Assembly: GCA_035541855.1 (NCBI GenBank) | Contig: DATKMM010000053.1 | Location: 1-5,444, forward strand | Direction of reading: 5' to 3' | DNA from: JAJXYP01 sp035541855 | GTDB lineage: Bacteria > Patescibacteriota > Minisyncoccia > UBA6257 > 2-01-FULL-56-20 | Length of the DNA stretch: 5,444 nucleotides | Shown: piece after piece, positions 5,392 through 5,444 of the stretch | Layout: the number at the start of each line of letters is the position of its first letter | How positions within the stretch are numbered: position 1 is the first letter of the stretch | The notes under the pieces: generated by a model | Seen by the model: the letters and a program-made list of their open reading frames with translations, nothing else | The model's database searches: none | What the model was told of the DNA's origin: nothing | Made by a program: the position numbers and the translations under genes

Positions 5392-5444
5392 GGCTGGGTA
5401 GCTCAGTGGCAGAGCAGGGCTTTCATAAGGCCAAGGTCGCAGGT
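5392..5444 (+). tRNA. tRNA with CAU anticodon, probably elongator tRNA-Met (3' partial)
   Basis: The 5' acceptor strand GGCTGGG (5392-5398) is followed by TA, a D arm GCTC/GAGC (5401-5404 with 5412-5415) around a 7-nt loop, and an anticodon arm at 5417-5433 with loop TTCATAA placing CAT at 5424-5426. The variable loop AGGTC (5434-5438) and the 5' strand of the T stem GCAGG (5439-5443) follow, and the window ends at the first T-loop base. It lacks the three consecutive G-C pairs next to the loop expected of initiator tRNA. An isoleucine tRNA whose C34 is modified to lysidine also has CAU in DNA and is not excluded. The first anticodon-stem pair would be a G-A mismatch (5417/5433). Confidence 0.85.

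Overview
This is a 5.4 kb GC-rich bacterial fragment with compact, mostly housekeeping gene content. Its one AT-rich island is the roughly 110-nt gap at 3491-3602. All stops read as standard (TAA, TAG and TGA are each used once or more), so the genetic code looks ordinary. Three things make a Patescibacteria (CPR, Parcubacteria-like) origin plausible: the single-polypeptide PilM/PilN-type pilus protein, the SD-poor gene starts, and the small pth-lepB-hisS-HIT cluster. That placement is inference only; no marker gene here fixes the taxon.

Layout. (1) 2-779: the 3' end of a secreted, Ser/Thr-rich beta-sandwich surface protein, possibly the tail of a pseudopilin, truncated by the window start. 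(2) 780-2297: a type IV pilus assembly protein combining an actin-like PilM domain, one membrane helix and a PilN-like extracytoplasmic domain (GspL-like architecture). (3) 2266-2847, minus strand: peptidyl-tRNA hydrolase (pth), whose 3' end overlaps the pilus gene tail to tail by 32 bp. (4) 2848-2908: a short divergent control region with a good sigma70-type promoter for lepB, whose -35 box overlaps a putative -10 box for pth. (5) 2909-3490: type I signal peptidase (lepB). (6) 3491-3602: AT-rich gap holding a long imperfect inverted repeat. (7) 3603-4916: histidyl-tRNA synthetase (hisS). (8) 4949-5356: HIT-family nucleotide hydrolase/transferase, separated from hisS by a heptanucleotide-repeat element. 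(9) 5392-end: a tRNA with a CAU anticodon, cut off by the window end.

How the genes fit together. The left part serves the cell surface: a pilin-like or surface protein and a pilus inner-membrane platform component. LepB releases secreted proteins from their signal peptides; prepilins themselves would need a PilD-type peptidase that is not in this window. The right part serves translation: Pth recycles peptidyl-tRNA, HisRS charges tRNA-His, and a CAU tRNA lies at the edge.

I see no CRISPR array, transposase, toxin-antitoxin pair, defence gene or prophage, and no clearly new system. The least expected features are small: a (GAGMTRA)3 repeat found both inside the pth reading frame and in the hisS-HIT gap, the AT-rich inverted repeat before hisS, and the overlapping divergent promoters with a 7-bp dyad around the lepB -10 box.
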